Assembly: GCF_018837975.1 (NCBI RefSeq)
Contig: NZ_JAGSOY010000046.1
Location: 1-39,052, forward strand
Origin: Zooshikella harenae
GTDB lineage: Bacteria > Pseudomonadota > Gammaproteobacteria > Pseudomonadales > Zooshikellaceae
DNA length: 39,052 nt
Direction of reading: 5' to 3'
The position numbers and the translations under genes were made by a program. The number at the start of each line of letters is the position of its first letter. The stretch's first letter is position 1. This document shows, one piece after another, positions 8,017-15,678 of this stretch. Under the pieces are notes generated by a model. It saw only the letters and a list, made by a program, of their open reading frames with translations. It was not told the DNA's origin and did no database searches.

Positions 8017-8889
8017 ATGAGTGTTTCTGTGTTACTTTCGCGTTGCTTTAAACAGCGTATCGGGCTTACAGGCTTGTTCAAAAGTATTTTACTATTGTCG
8101 CTATTCTTGCCAATTTCTGCAACACATGCCAAATTGCTTTCACTTAAAGGTGATAGAACCCAGGGCAGTTTATTGCTTGGGAAAGTAACATTAGGAAGTC
8201 AAGTAAAATATAAGAAAAAAATCATTTCAGTTAATGATAGTGGATTTTTTGTTATTGGCTTCGGACGCGATGCCGCATTAGATCAACAGTTTACGGTGAT
8301 AAGCCCTGATGGTCAGCAGCAGGCTCATAAACTGAAGTTGAAAAAACGTCAGTATAATATCCAGCGTATAAAGGGGGTTCCTCAAAAAATGGTAACCCCT
8401 CCAGAATCTTTTCTTAAGAGAATAAGAAGAGAAAGTAAACTGGTCGCGGCTTCAAGGGCGGTGGCGAGTAATTCCCCCTATTTTGCACAACCCTTTATTT
8501 GGCCACTGACAGGACGTATCAGTGGGGTTTATGGAAGCCAGCGTGTTTTTAATGGGGAACCTCGTCGTCCACATTTTGGTGTTGATGTTGCCGCCCCAGT
8601 TGGCACTAAAGTGATTTCTCCTGCTGGAGGCACCGTAGTGTTGGCTGAACCTGATTTGTATTTTTCAGGAGGAACACTAATTATTGACCATGGGCATGGG
8701 GTTTTTTCGAGCTTTTTACATCTTAGTAAAGTTTTGGTTAAGGTTGGTACGAAAGTTAAACAAGGTGATGTTATTGCCAAAGTAGGCGCTACTGGTCGGG
8801 TAACTGGGCCACATTTAGATTGGCGGATGAACTGGTTTACAACACGAGTTGATCCTGCGCTCTGGGTTGGGCCAATGCCTAAAAAATGA
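8017..8889 (+). CDS. periplasmic M23 (LytM-type) metallopeptidase
   Basis: Predicted zinc endopeptidase that cuts peptidoglycan cross-bridges. From ATG 8017 it is 290 aa with a signal peptide ending near SATHA. An N-terminal beta-rich region (LLSLKGDRTQGSLLLGKV onward) resembles the domain that precedes M23 in many gammaproteobacterial proteins. The catalytic domain keeps the LytM set: H186 and D190 in HFGVD, H225 and H227 in DHGHG, H235 in FLHLS, and H266 in GPHLDW. So it looks like an active enzyme, not an EnvC/NlpD-type inactive activator. The frame is open upstream to a GTG at 7954, but that would push the signal peptide inward and has no Shine-Dalgarno. It is divergent from marR and ends 130 nt before tRNA-Arg. 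Confidence 0.87.
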   Translation: MSVSVLLSRCFKQRIGLTGLFKSILLLSLFLPISATHAKLLSLKGDRTQGSLLLGKVTLGSQVKYKKKIISVNDSGFFVIGFGRDAALDQQFTVISPDGQQQAHKLKLKKRQYNIQRIKGVPQKMVTPPESFLKRIRRESKLVAASRAVASNSPYFAQPFIWPLTGRISGVYGSQRVFNGEPRRPHFGVDVAAPVGTKVISPAGGTVVLAEPDLYFSGGTLIIDHGHGVFSSFLHLSKVLVKVGTKVKQGDVIAKVGATGRVTGPHLDWRMNWFTTRVDPALWVGPMPKK

Positions 8890-8968
8890 GATACATACAT
8901 TTCATTGTGGGTAGTTTTGCTACTCATTCACTAAACAAGTTTGCTCGCTTTTTGTATTGCAAGAAAAG

Positions 8969-8996
8969 TTGCATTTAGCTGGTGAGTTTGTATCAT
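8969..8996 (+). promoter_or_regulatory. candidate sigma-70 promoter of tRNA-Arg
   Basis: A TATCAT -10 box (8991-8996) lies 16 nt after a weak TTGCAT -35 box (8969-8974). It is followed by a G/C-rich discriminator (TGGGGCC, 8997-9003), the kind seen at stable-RNA promoters under stringent control. The mature tRNA begins 23 nt after the -10 box, allowing a short 5' leader. Confidence 0.4.
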
Positions 8997-9019
8997 TGGG
9001 GCCTCTTCTAAGGCTTTAA

Positions 9020-9093
9020 GTCCCTGTAGCTCAGTAGGATAGAGCAAGCGCCTCCTAAGCGCTAGGTCGGAGGTTCGATTCCTCTCAGGGACG
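9020..9093 (+). tRNA. tRNA-Arg, anticodon CCT (reads AGG)
   Basis: A complete 74-nt cloverleaf. The acceptor stem GTCCCTG pairs with CAGGGAC. The D arm is GCTC/GAGC. The anticodon stem AGCGC/GCGCT carries the loop CTCCTAA with anticodon CCT. The T arm GGAGG/CCTCT (one G-T pair) has loop TTCGATT. The discriminator is G at 9093. The genomic 3' end continues CTC, so CCA is not encoded and must be added after transcription. No integrase or attachment-site duplication is seen next to it. Confidence 0.96.
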
Positions 9094-9228
9094 CTCTTCC
9101 CTCTTACATGATTTGTCACATTCCTTTGTTGTAATCTGATGACTGACTAAAAATGGTCTTTTCTGTTCGGTCTTTGTAAATGAAGATTTCTTTATTCCTT
9201 GGTGTATACCTGTCAGTGACGGAAATAT

Positions 9229-9259
9229 ATACCCTTCGCTGTGGGTATTATAATTTTTT
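9229..9259 (+). terminator. candidate terminator downstream of tRNA-Arg
   Basis: A 6-bp stem ATACCC/GGGTAT (9229-9234, 9243-9248) closes an 8-nt loop and is followed after five bases by six T. It would end the tRNA transcript about 135 nt after the tRNA. The same TATACCC-N8-GGGT layout recurs after flgL. Confidence 0.4.
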
Positions 9260-9322
9260 ATTACTCCTAAAAATGAATCACGATTGGTATAGTTTTGTTG
9301 AGGCAAAGGAAGAGCAAGGAAA

Positions 9323-10030
9323 GTGAGAGAGCGTGTACCAGTGAAGCTGTCAATTATTGTACCTACATTAAACGAAGCTAAAGGAATTCAACCTTTTCTA
9401 ATGACATTACAGCCTTTACGGAGTAAAGGGCATGAAGTCATTTTGGTTGATGGAGGGAGTCAGGATAAAACAACTGACTATGCCAGAACGATGGTCGACT
9501 GTTTAGTCTCTTGTGCTACTGGTCGGGCAAGACAGATGCAATATGGTGCTGAGCTGGCGACAGGTGAAGTATTGCTGTTTTTACATGCAGATACGCTTTT
9601 ACCAGATCAGGCAGATGAATTTATTGAGCAAGCTTTTGGTAAGGGGGGGCGCTGTTGGGGGCGTTTTGATGTCAGCTTTTCTGGTTCGCACTGGTTATTT
9701 TATTGTATTGCTTACATGATGAATAAACGTTCTAGGATTACAGGGATTGCAACGGGTGACCAAGCAATTTTTGTTAAGCGCGATCATTTTGAAGCAATAG
9801 GAGGCTTTTTAGCTATTCCTCTTATGGAGGATATCGATTTATGTAGCCGTTTACGACAGCAAGGAAAACCAGTTTGTATTCCTGTGCCTGTGATAACGTC
9901 CAGTCGCCGCTGGGAACAGAATGGTATTTTTCGCACTATATTATTAATGTGGTGGATTCGGTGTTGTTTTTATTTTGGTACTGCACCAGAAAAACTCTGG
10001 CGTAAATACTACATGAGAGACAGTAATTAA
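9323..10030 (+). CDS. family 2 glycosyltransferase (TIGR04283 type)
   Basis: A 235-aa GT-A fold glycosyltransferase. The N-terminus LSIIVPTLNEAKGI is the nucleotide-sugar binding start of GT2. The DGGSQDKT and LFLHADT motifs give the two acidic sites (the latter replaces the usual DxD with HAD). The acceptor-side motif is PLMEDIDLCSRLRQQGKP, with the ED-x-D pattern. The family model TIGR04283 is named for co-occurrence with radical-SAM/selenodomain genes, and its substrate is unknown. It begins with GTG 9323. A downstream GTG at 9341 just before LSIIVP is an alternative. It lies 62 nt upstream of a TIGR04282-type gene, its usual companion. A run of seven G (9643-9649) occurs inside the gene. 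Confidence 0.82.
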   Translation: MRERVPVKLSIIVPTLNEAKGIQPFLMTLQPLRSKGHEVILVDGGSQDKTTDYARTMVDCLVSCATGRARQMQYGAELATGEVLLFLHADTLLPDQADEFIEQAFGKGGRCWGRFDVSFSGSHWLFYCIAYMMNKRSRITGIATGDQAIFVKRDHFEAIGGFLAIPLMEDIDLCSRLRQQGKPVCIPVPVITSSRRWEQNGIFRTILLMWWIRCCFYFGTAPEKLWRKYYMRDSN

Positions 10031-10092
10031 ATGAAAAATAGCTGTTCGACATCAAAAAAGAATGTAATCAGCAGGAATGACCACTAATTATT

Positions 10093-10710
10093 ATGCAACA
10101 GTTGGTGATTTTATTTGCCAAACCACCTCGAGCAGGTGCGGTTAAAACGCGGTTAATTCCTGCATTAGGTGAGCAGGGGGCATTATCAGTCCACCAATGG
10201 TTACTTGATAGAACACTAGCAATAATGCAGCAATTACCCGCTTCACTTAATATTCAACTTTGTCTGGCAGAGTCTGTAGTTAAACCCGATGGGATGAGTC
10301 ATTATTTCTTTGGGCAATGGCCAATATGTTTGCAACAAGGGAATAATTTAGGTGAGCGATTGGCAAATGCATTTAAGTCGAATTTAGCTTGGGCTGATCA
10401 GGTTGTGATTATAGGCAGTGATTGTCCAGTTTTAACGGCAGATTATATTTTACAAGCATTGAGTGCACTGACGAAAAAAAATGACGTAGTGATAGGGCCT
10501 GCTGAAGATGGTGGTTATGTTTTAATTGGTTTAAGCCGCTTTATTCAAGCACTTTTTCTTAATATGCCATGGAGTACACCCCAACTTTTTAATGAAACCA
10601 TTACACAGTTAAACAATCAACACGTGTCTTATCATTTACTCACTGAACTATGGGATGTAGATATACCTTCAGATGTTAAACGTCTGGGTAGGTTGCGTCA
10701 TCACGATTAG
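10093..10710 (+). CDS. DUF2064 / TIGR04282 nucleotidyltransferase-like protein
   Basis: A 205-aa GT-A-fold protein related to MobA/CofC nucleotidyltransferases. The start LFAKPPRAGAVKTRL matches the family N-terminus, with the lysine and arginine that bind the nucleotide phosphates. The IGSDCPVLTADYI motif carries the metal-binding aspartate, and IGPAEDGGYVLIGL is the other signature. Companion of the upstream TIGR04283 gene, which is a common pairing. The reaction is not established. Its 3' end overlaps the convergent ycgR by 35 nt. The ATG at 10093 lacks a strong Shine-Dalgarno. Confidence 0.83.
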   Translation: MQQLVILFAKPPRAGAVKTRLIPALGEQGALSVHQWLLDRTLAIMQQLPASLNIQLCLAESVVKPDGMSHYFFGQWPICLQQGNNLGERLANAFKSNLAWADQVVIIGSDCPVLTADYILQALSALTKKNDVVIGPAEDGGYVLIGLSRFIQALFLNMPWSTPQLFNETITQLNNQHVSYHLLTELWDVDIPSDVKRLGRLRHHD

Positions 10711-11443
10711 CTATGCGTTGAAGTTGATTCACATATAGTTGCAGATAGCGTTGGTTAATACCTGATAATTGCAAGAACATTATGCCGATATTAATGTACT
10801 GTTGGCTTGTAACATGTATTTGTCTGATTTCTCCCTGACAGTCGATAGGATGATCTGTTGGTGTAATAAATTGTACATGATCAAATATATCGCCGACAGC
10901 AAGTGTTGGTTGATCTGGTGGAGGTGGTAACAGTTGTAGTTGGCAGCCAGTTATCGATAAATCCAGTAACTGACCACTTAATAAGAGAGTTTCAGGTTCT
11001 TGAGTAATTAGGGTAACTCTAATAAATGTATGAGTAGGAATAACGGCTCGATAAGCATTTCGCCGTTGTAAGTAACGTATTTTATCTGGAAATGGAATAA
11101 GGAAATCCTGTGGTGATGCTGTTGTTGTATCTGGCATAAGGGACAAGGTTGATAGATGAGGACAGATAATATCAATGCCGTGATGTGTGCACTTTAAGTT
11201 AAATGTCATATTATTTTTTATCAAGCTTTCACCATGTGCGGGGGTGATATTTGATAACGTAAAGTGGCTGGCTTCATGATTGATAGCACTGATTGTCGCG
11301 GAAAAAGAGCTATTTTTTGCAGGAAAGTCAAGGTGCACCTTTTTCTTGCTTTCATAAATAGCAAGTAACTGACGATAAATTTCCTGTGGTGTTTGTAGGG
11401 TTTGATACTTCTCGTTTGAGTCCCAATCTGAAAAACTGATCAT
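10676..11443 (-). CDS. ycgR: YcgR-type flagellar brake, PilZ c-di-GMP receptor
   Basis: Cytoplasmic c-di-GMP effector that binds the flagellar motor and slows or biases rotation. From ATG 11443 it is 255 aa (E. coli YcgR 244). The N-terminal YcgR domain (about residues 15-115) contains the TPQEIYRQLLAI start. The PilZ domain (about 120-240) has both c-di-GMP contacts: RNAYR within QRRNAYRAVIP, and LDLSITGCQL fitting D-x-S-x2-G. The frame continues upstream to a TTG at 11497, but the ATG has an AGG five bases ahead and gives the family length. It sits next to the flgAMN unit on the same strand but behind that unit's terminator, so it probably has its own promoter. I found no clear sigma-28 site there. 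Its 3' end overlaps the convergent DUF2064 gene. Confidence 0.88.
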   Translation of the reverse strand: MISFSDWDSNEKYQTLQTPQEIYRQLLAIYESKKKVHLDFPAKNSSFSATISAINHEASHFTLSNITPAHGESLIKNNMTFNLKCTHHGIDIICPHLSTLSLMPDTTTASPQDFLIPFPDKIRYLQRRNAYRAVIPTHTFIRVTLITQEPETLLLSGQLLDLSITGCQLQLLPPPPDQPTLAVGDIFDHVQFITPTDHPIDCQGEIRQIHVTSQQYINIGIMFLQLSGINQRYLQLYVNQLQRIANRDDATYPDV

Positions 11444-11611
11444 GCAGCCTACATCCCTGAAAATTTTTTTATTAAAATAAGTTTTAAAGTAAACCAAACA
11501 AATATTGCTTTTTTATATCGCTAATAAACTACCTACCTAAGTCGTCCTTCCAACATTAACTATAAGTATATACCTTTCAAGGATGATTTTTTTCAGTAGT
11601 AATTGATAGGC

Positions 11612-11653
11612 TAAAGAAAATAGCTAGAGCTTGACTCGGTGAGCAAGCTCTAG
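11612..11653 (-). terminator. terminator of the flgA-flgM-flgN unit
   Basis: CTAGAGCTTG (11624-11633) and CAAGCTCTAG (11644-11653) form a perfect 10-bp stem with a 10-nt loop, 35 nt after the flgN stop. On the minus strand it is followed by CTATTTTCTTT, a T-rich tail. It would insulate ycgR from the flgN transcript. Confidence 0.72.
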
Positions 11654-11687
11654 GGAATCTGTTGTCATAGAATGTATGGCTGCGGAA

Positions 11688-12188
11688 TTAAGCAGTACCT
11701 ATTAGTCGGCCAGTTGCATCGCTAATAGGTTGACCTTGCTTAGCATAGAGGGCTTTTGGCGCTAGGGGTTGTCCTCTATAAATGCGGAGAAAGCGCTCTA
11801 CGACCAGTTGAGTGCGGCTAATAATACGGTGGTTGGTTTCATTGCAACGTTTACTTTCTTGTAACTTGCTTTGCAAAGAATGCCAAAGTGACTCAAAGTG
11901 TTCTTTTTGAGTTTGATCACAGAGAGTAAGTAACTGCTTAAAACCTGTCGCATCAGGAATTAAACCAAGTGATGCAAACAATTTAGATCGCTGGTTGGCA
12001 TTTTGACTGATAGATGTCAGGTAAGACTGCTTGCGGCTAATGAGTGTTTCAAGGCTGGCATAGTCGCGCGTTTTTAAAGCGTGTCGTTCTGCATTGAGTG
12101 TTGTGATTAGATGCTCAAGAAGCTGTAAGTCAGCAAGCAACAATGCTTCAAATTGTTTGAGTGAGGTAGTAGTGGGCATAATGGTCAT
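11688..12188 (-). CDS. flgN: FlgN flagellar export chaperone
   Basis: Cytoplasmic chaperone that keeps the hook-junction proteins FlgK and FlgL export-ready. The 166-aa protein is almost all helix, with a FlgN-family N-terminal half (LLLADLQLLEHLITTLNAE...L) and the LISRKQSYLTSISQ segment. The length is slightly above E. coli FlgN (138 aa). It is the last gene of the minus-strand flgA-flgM-flgN run, 29 nt after flgM, and is followed by a terminator. Either ATG 12188 or ATG 12179 may start it. TGGA is the only Shine-Dalgarno-like sequence and fits 12179 slightly better. Confidence 0.85.
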   Translation of the reverse strand: MTIMPTTTSLKQFEALLLADLQLLEHLITTLNAERHALKTRDYASLETLISRKQSYLTSISQNANQRSKLFASLGLIPDATGFKQLLTLCDQTQKEHFESLWHSLQSKLQESKRCNETNHRIISRTQLVVERFLRIYRGQPLAPKALYAKQGQPISDATGRLIGTA

Positions 12189-12217
12189 TCCAGTGGTAGA
12201 GATCTAGCTCAGTGAGT

Positions 12218-12553
12218 TTAAAAGCCTTCGAAGTCTAAAAGCTTATTAGCCAGTTGCTCTGCATTAACCTGGTAACGTCCAGCTGCAATATCAGCTTTAA
12301 TTTGTTGAACACGCTCGGAGTCAACGCCATCCTGCTGAGCGACTTGGTCCTGCAATTTCTTTAAGTCCTGAGCTTGTTGACTCAGTTCAACAGAAACAGG
12401 CTTTTTCTCTGTAGAGGTCTGCTCGACAGCTGGCTGTTTGGCAGATTGCTCTAGCGTCTTGTTTTCAGTCCCGCCCACCTGTTGTTGGGCTCGCTTTTGA
12501 GCGCTGACCAGGTCTGATGAAGACGTATTGGGACCATTGATATCATTAACCAT
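12218..12553 (-). CDS. flgM: FlgM anti-sigma-28 factor
   Basis: Negative regulator that binds FliA (sigma-28) until it is exported through the finished hook. From ATG 12553 it is 111 aa, close to the family norm of about 97-107. The N-terminal half is disordered and Gln/Ser/Lys-rich. The C-terminal FliA-binding part is recognisable: VSVELSQQAQDLKKLQ, then DSERVQQIKADIAAGRYQVN and LANKLLDFE. The frame extends upstream to 12586, but AAGG sits eight bases before ATG 12553, which fixes the start. A near-perfect FliA promoter lies 42 nt upstream, giving the expected autoregulated loop. It is 89 nt downstream of flgA, so it can be read both from the flgA promoter and from its own. Confidence 0.88.
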   Translation of the reverse strand: MVNDINGPNTSSSDLVSAQKRAQQQVGGTENKTLEQSAKQPAVEQTSTEKKPVSVELSQQAQDLKKLQDQVAQQDGVDSERVQQIKADIAAGRYQVNAEQLANKLLDFEGF

Positions 12554-12594
12554 GATGACTACCTTACCCTTAGAATGACCACTCACTATGAATA

Positions 12595-12621
12595 TTAGCG
12601 GCCACCATTAAAATTACTTTA
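12595..12621 (-). promoter_or_regulatory. FliA (sigma-28) promoter of flgM
   Basis: On the minus strand TAAA (12621-12618) is followed by exactly 15 nt and then GCCGCTAA (12602-12595). The consensus is TAAA-N15-GCCGATAA, so the -10 box matches 7 of 8 and the spacing is exact. Transcription would start about 35 nt before the flgM ATG. Confidence 0.8.
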
Positions 12622-12642
12622 ATAGACATTTGGCAAAAATTC

Positions 12643-13377
12643 TCAAAAGAGAACCTGTACTGTATTTTTATCCTTAACAATGCCCTCGACTATGCGTTGG
12701 CTTCTAGCATTTCGCACTTTTATGCGTTCACCTGGTTTACCATCTGAGAGTGCTGTTCCAAATGACCGTACAGCAAAATGATCTGCTGAAGCGACTATCG
12801 CAACTTTTGTGCCTTTAGTGATAACTGTGGCAGTGTCAATATGCCGGCGACTAATGATTTGTCCAATAGTAATTGTTCTTGTGGCGACTTTACCGATTAC
12901 AAGCTTCTGTTCAGTAAAATAACCATTTCGTAAACGACTTACATCAATTGTTTGCCACATTAAATCGGCGTCAGTTATTCGTCGTTTCTTTGGGATTGTG
13001 CGTTTGCTGGCAAGTACTTGCCGGAAAATACTCACCTCTGTTGTGACAAAAACTTGCCAGCTATTAGGACAGTCAATGGCCAATGTAATACGTCCAAAAG
13101 ACTTACTGTGTCTATTTCGACTGACTTGCAGTGGTGTCTGGCATAAAGGCAGCCTTAATCGTTCGTCCAAGGGGTTTATACGAATTTTATAAGTTATTGA
13201 AGATGATTGTGCTAGCAGCGGTTGGAGTTTGTTCAGGAGATATTGATGGGCTGCTTGATGCACTTGATCATTGAGGGGGCTGGCAATGCTACCGATTGAA
13301 AAAAGGCAGAGTAACCAGCTTAGTACAAAATACTGACGTGGGTGACTAAATTGTCCTATGCTATTTGTATAGTTCAT
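12643..13377 (-). CDS. flgA: FlgA, P-ring assembly chaperone
   Basis: Periplasmic chaperone for assembly of the FlgI P-ring around the rod. From ATG 13377 it is 244 aa with a signal peptide (hydrophobic FVLSWLLCLFSIGSIA). The C-terminal SAF/FlgA domain is seen from about residue 120: SKRTIPKKRRITDADL, then VATRTITIGQIISRRHID, then GKPGERIKVRN and IVKDKNTVQVLF. The N-terminal third has two cysteines (LPLCQTPL and AIDCPNSW) spaced as in other FlgA proteins. A TTG nine bases upstream (13386) has AAGG four bases ahead and could be the true start. It heads the minus-strand unit, driven by a sigma-54 site, divergent from cheV. Confidence 0.88.
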   Translation of the reverse strand: MNYTNSIGQFSHPRQYFVLSWLLCLFSIGSIASPLNDQVHQAAHQYLLNKLQPLLAQSSSITYKIRINPLDERLRLPLCQTPLQVSRNRHSKSFGRITLAIDCPNSWQVFVTTEVSIFRQVLASKRTIPKKRRITDADLMWQTIDVSRLRNGYFTEQKLVIGKVATRTITIGQIISRRHIDTATVITKGTKVAIVASADHFAVRSFGTALSDGKPGERIKVRNARSQRIVEGIVKDKNTVQVLF

Positions 13378-13433
13378 AAGCAGCAATAGGCCTTAGTGAA
13401 ATTAGTTGGTATGCAGTGGTTTATCACTTTAAA

Positions 13434-13450
13434 AGCAACTGTTATGCCGG
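13434..13450 (-). promoter_or_regulatory. sigma-54 promoter of flgA
   Basis: The minus strand reads CCGGCATAACAGTTGCT from 13450 to 13434. GG (-24) and GC (-12) are separated by exactly 10 nt, with GGCA and TTGCT matching the consensus TGGCAC-N5-TTGCW. The predicted start is about 45 nt before the flgA ATG. An enhancer-binding protein of the FlrC/FleR type is expected but lies outside the window. Confidence 0.72.
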
Positions 13451-13491
13451 TTTTAGGTTTAAGTGTTTGTTAATCATGTAGGAGTGGCTTC

Positions 13492-14421
13492 ATGGCTGGT
13501 GTATTAGACAGTGTTAACCAGCGAACTCAACTGGTAGGGCAGAACCGACTTGAATTACTGTTGTTTAGGCTCAATGGTGGCCAACTCTATGGAATAAATG
13601 TATTTAAAGTTAAGGAAGTGTTGCAATGTCCTAAGATGACCATTATGCCGAAAAGCAGCCCTATTGTAAGAGGTGTTGCCAATATTAGGGGAGGTACCAT
13701 CCCGATACTGGATATGAATATGGCTACGGGTCGAAGTGCTCTAGAGGATGTAGAAAATTGTTTTGTGATCATTACTGAATACAACATGAAAGTTCAGGGT
13801 TTTTTAGTACGGATGGTAGATAGAATTGTCAATATGAATTGGGAAGAAATACATCCACCGCCCAAAGGTACAGGACGAGATCATTATTTAACAGCTGTTA
13901 CTAAAGTGGATGACAAACTGGTTGAGATCATCGATGTAGAAAAGATTCTTGCAGAAGTTTCTCCAATGAATGAAGAACTTTCAGATGATGTTGTTCGTCA
14001 TGAGCCAACTGATGACTTAGCGAATAAGAAGATATTAATTGTTGATGACTCTGCAATAGCACGTAAACAAGTGCAACGTTGTATTGAGTCATTAGGTATT
14101 GAGGTGGTGGCCAAAAATGATGGTCGTGAAGCTTTAGAATATCTTATGGAGTTGATTGACCAAGGGGGGAGTCCTAAGGATGAGCTTCTTATGATTGTCT
14201 CTGATATAGAAATGCCTGAAATGGATGGTTACACATTAACGTCTGCGATTAGAAGTGACCCGCGTATAAATGACATGCATATAGTGCTTCATACCTCATT
14301 AAGTGGTGTTTTTAATAAAGCCATGGTGGAAAAAGTAGGAGCAAATGATTTTATTGCTAAGTTTAACCCCGATTTATTAGCGGGTGCAGTCATGGAACGA
14401 ATCCAAATACTAACGGGTTAA
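13492..14421 (+). CDS. cheV: CheV chemotaxis coupling/receiver protein
   Basis: Hybrid adaptor linking chemoreceptors to CheA, with phosphorylation-based adaptation. It is 309 aa: a CheW domain at about residues 15-160 (LLLFRLNGGQLYGINVFKVKE, IRGGTIPILDM) and a receiver at about 178-309. The receiver has the acid pair in ILIVDDS, phospho-acceptor D238 in IVSDIEMPEMDGY, a Thr-Ser in LHTSLSG and the lysine in FIAKF. All are intact. AGGAG lies eight bases before ATG 13492. It is divergent from flgA and 32 nt upstream of cheR, the arrangement known in Vibrio and Pseudomonas. I could not identify its promoter. Confidence 0.93.
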   Translation: MAGVLDSVNQRTQLVGQNRLELLLFRLNGGQLYGINVFKVKEVLQCPKMTIMPKSSPIVRGVANIRGGTIPILDMNMATGRSALEDVENCFVIITEYNMKVQGFLVRMVDRIVNMNWEEIHPPPKGTGRDHYLTAVTKVDDKLVEIIDVEKILAEVSPMNEELSDDVVRHEPTDDLANKKILIVDDSAIARKQVQRCIESLGIEVVAKNDGREALEYLMELIDQGGSPKDELLMIVSDIEMPEMDGYTLTSAIRSDPRINDMHIVLHTSLSGVFNKAMVEKVGANDFIAKFNPDLLAGAVMERIQILTG

Positions 14422-14453
14422 TTACAGGTTAGCATCGATATGGGGTAATTTCT

Positions 14454-15518
14454 GTGGCCGAATTTGGTTCTCAACCGAAGCGAACAGTCCCAACGAATGA
14501 CTTTGATGTCTTTAGTCTTTTTTTGGAAAAAAGCAGTGGTATTGTTTTAGGGAAAAATAAAGAATACCTGGTGAAAAGTCGCTTAAGAAAAATTCTAGCG
14601 GAAAATAATATCAACTCGCTTACTGAGCTGGTTTCTCAAATTGAGAGAAATCCTCGTGGTGATTTGCGTGGCAAAGTTATTGATGCCATGACGACAAATG
14701 AAACATTATGGTTCCGGGATAACTATCCTTATGATGTTTTAAAAAATAGAATTTTACCTGAATTAGTAAAGGAGCGACGTCAGCAAAATATTCGCATTTG
14801 GTCTGCAGCCTGTTCTACTGGGCAAGAGCCTTATTCTATTGCAATGGCTATTGATGAGTTTGAACGAAATAATTTAGGTATGCTAAAAGGTGATGTCAAA
14901 ATTGTTGCGACAGATTTATCAAGCAAAGTCATGGCTGAGGCAATGGCTGGAGAATATGACTCGCTTGCATTAGGCAGAGGGTTATCAGATGAACGTTTAC
15001 AGCGTTACTTTACCGCATTGCAAGGAAAGCGTTGGGTGGTTAAGCCTCACATCAAGCAGCGTGTTGAGTTTCGTATTATTAACTTGCAAGAAAGTTATGC
15101 CAGTTTAGGGAAGTTTGATATTGTTTTTTGCCGGAATGTATTAATTTATTTCTCTGCAGAACTAAAGCTGGATATTCTAAGCCGAATTTATAAGACTTTA
15201 AAACCAGGTGGCTTTCTATTTTTAGGTGCATCTGAAGCCTTAAATGGCTTATCTGACTTATATGAAATGGTACAGTGTCGACCAGGTATAATGTACATGG
15301 TAAAGCCTAATAATGCTGATGTATTTGCTCGAGCAGGGAAATCTGCTAGCCGAACAAAGACATCCACTACTGGAACAAAAACGGTTACACCAAGAACAAC
15401 ATCCTCGGTTGCAACGTCAGCAACAACACAAAAATCAACTGGCATAACCCCTTCCGCAACAAGGTCAACTCCTCCTGCAAAACCTTCATCAAATAAACCA
15501 GAACCATTTAAGCGGTAA
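14454..15518 (+). CDS. cheR: CheR chemoreceptor methyltransferase with a Thr/Ser-rich tail
   Basis: SAM-dependent methyltransferase that methylates glutamates of chemoreceptors. The N-terminal helical domain (FSLFLEKSSGIVLGKNKEYLVKSRL) and the catalytic domain (IWSAACSTGQEPYSIAM, the SAM site; DIVFCRNVLIYF; LKPGGFLFLGASEAL) cover about residues 18-285, the usual CheR length. It begins with GTG 14454, with GGGG upstream. After MYMVKP the protein continues for about 70 residues of Thr/Ser/Pro/Lys/Ala low complexity, ending in KPEPFKR. This tail is not part of the standard fold and has no evident receptor-pentapeptide or TPR motif. It lies between cheV and the sigma-54 promoter of flgB. Confidence 0.92.
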   Translation: MAEFGSQPKRTVPTNDFDVFSLFLEKSSGIVLGKNKEYLVKSRLRKILAENNINSLTELVSQIERNPRGDLRGKVIDAMTTNETLWFRDNYPYDVLKNRILPELVKERRQQNIRIWSAACSTGQEPYSIAMAIDEFERNNLGMLKGDVKIVATDLSSKVMAEAMAGEYDSLALGRGLSDERLQRYFTALQGKRWVVKPHIKQRVEFRIINLQESYASLGKFDIVFCRNVLIYFSAELKLDILSRIYKTLKPGGFLFLGASEALNGLSDLYEMVQCRPGIMYMVKPNNADVFARAGKSASRTKTSTTGTKTVTPRTTSSVATSATTQKSTGITPSATRSTPPAKPSSNKPEPFKR

Positions 15519-15614
15519 ATTTACGTCTTAAGAGAAAGGAAACTGATTGCCGTCTCCTTGGTTTTGGTTTTGTTGATATTACTTAACTTGCTGATAATTA
15601 GGTAAAAAATTTAA

Positions 15615-15630
15615 TGGCATGGGCTTTGCC
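15615..15630 (+). promoter_or_regulatory. sigma-54 promoter of the flgB operon
   Basis: TGGCATGGGCTTTGCC reads as TGGCAT-N5-TTGCC, with GG (15616-15617) and GC (15628-15629) exactly 10 nt apart. Transcription would start near 15641, about 38 nt before the flgB ATG. This sets flgBCD as a sigma-54 class operon rather than a read-through of cheVR. Confidence 0.78.
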
Positions 15631-15678
15631 TTAAAGCTAAGTAGAAAATGACTCGGTTTGTTCGGCAAGGGAGCTTTT

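Noticed and set aside
9020-9322. tRNA-Arg as an integration site for a genomic island
   Set aside because: No integrase, no repeated tRNA 3' end and no change in gene character downstream.
13427-13453. Possible FliA promoter of cheV around GCCGGTTT
   Set aside because: The only TAAA lies 12 nt away, not 15, and the -10 box matches poorly. The same bases on the other strand form the flgA sigma-54 site.
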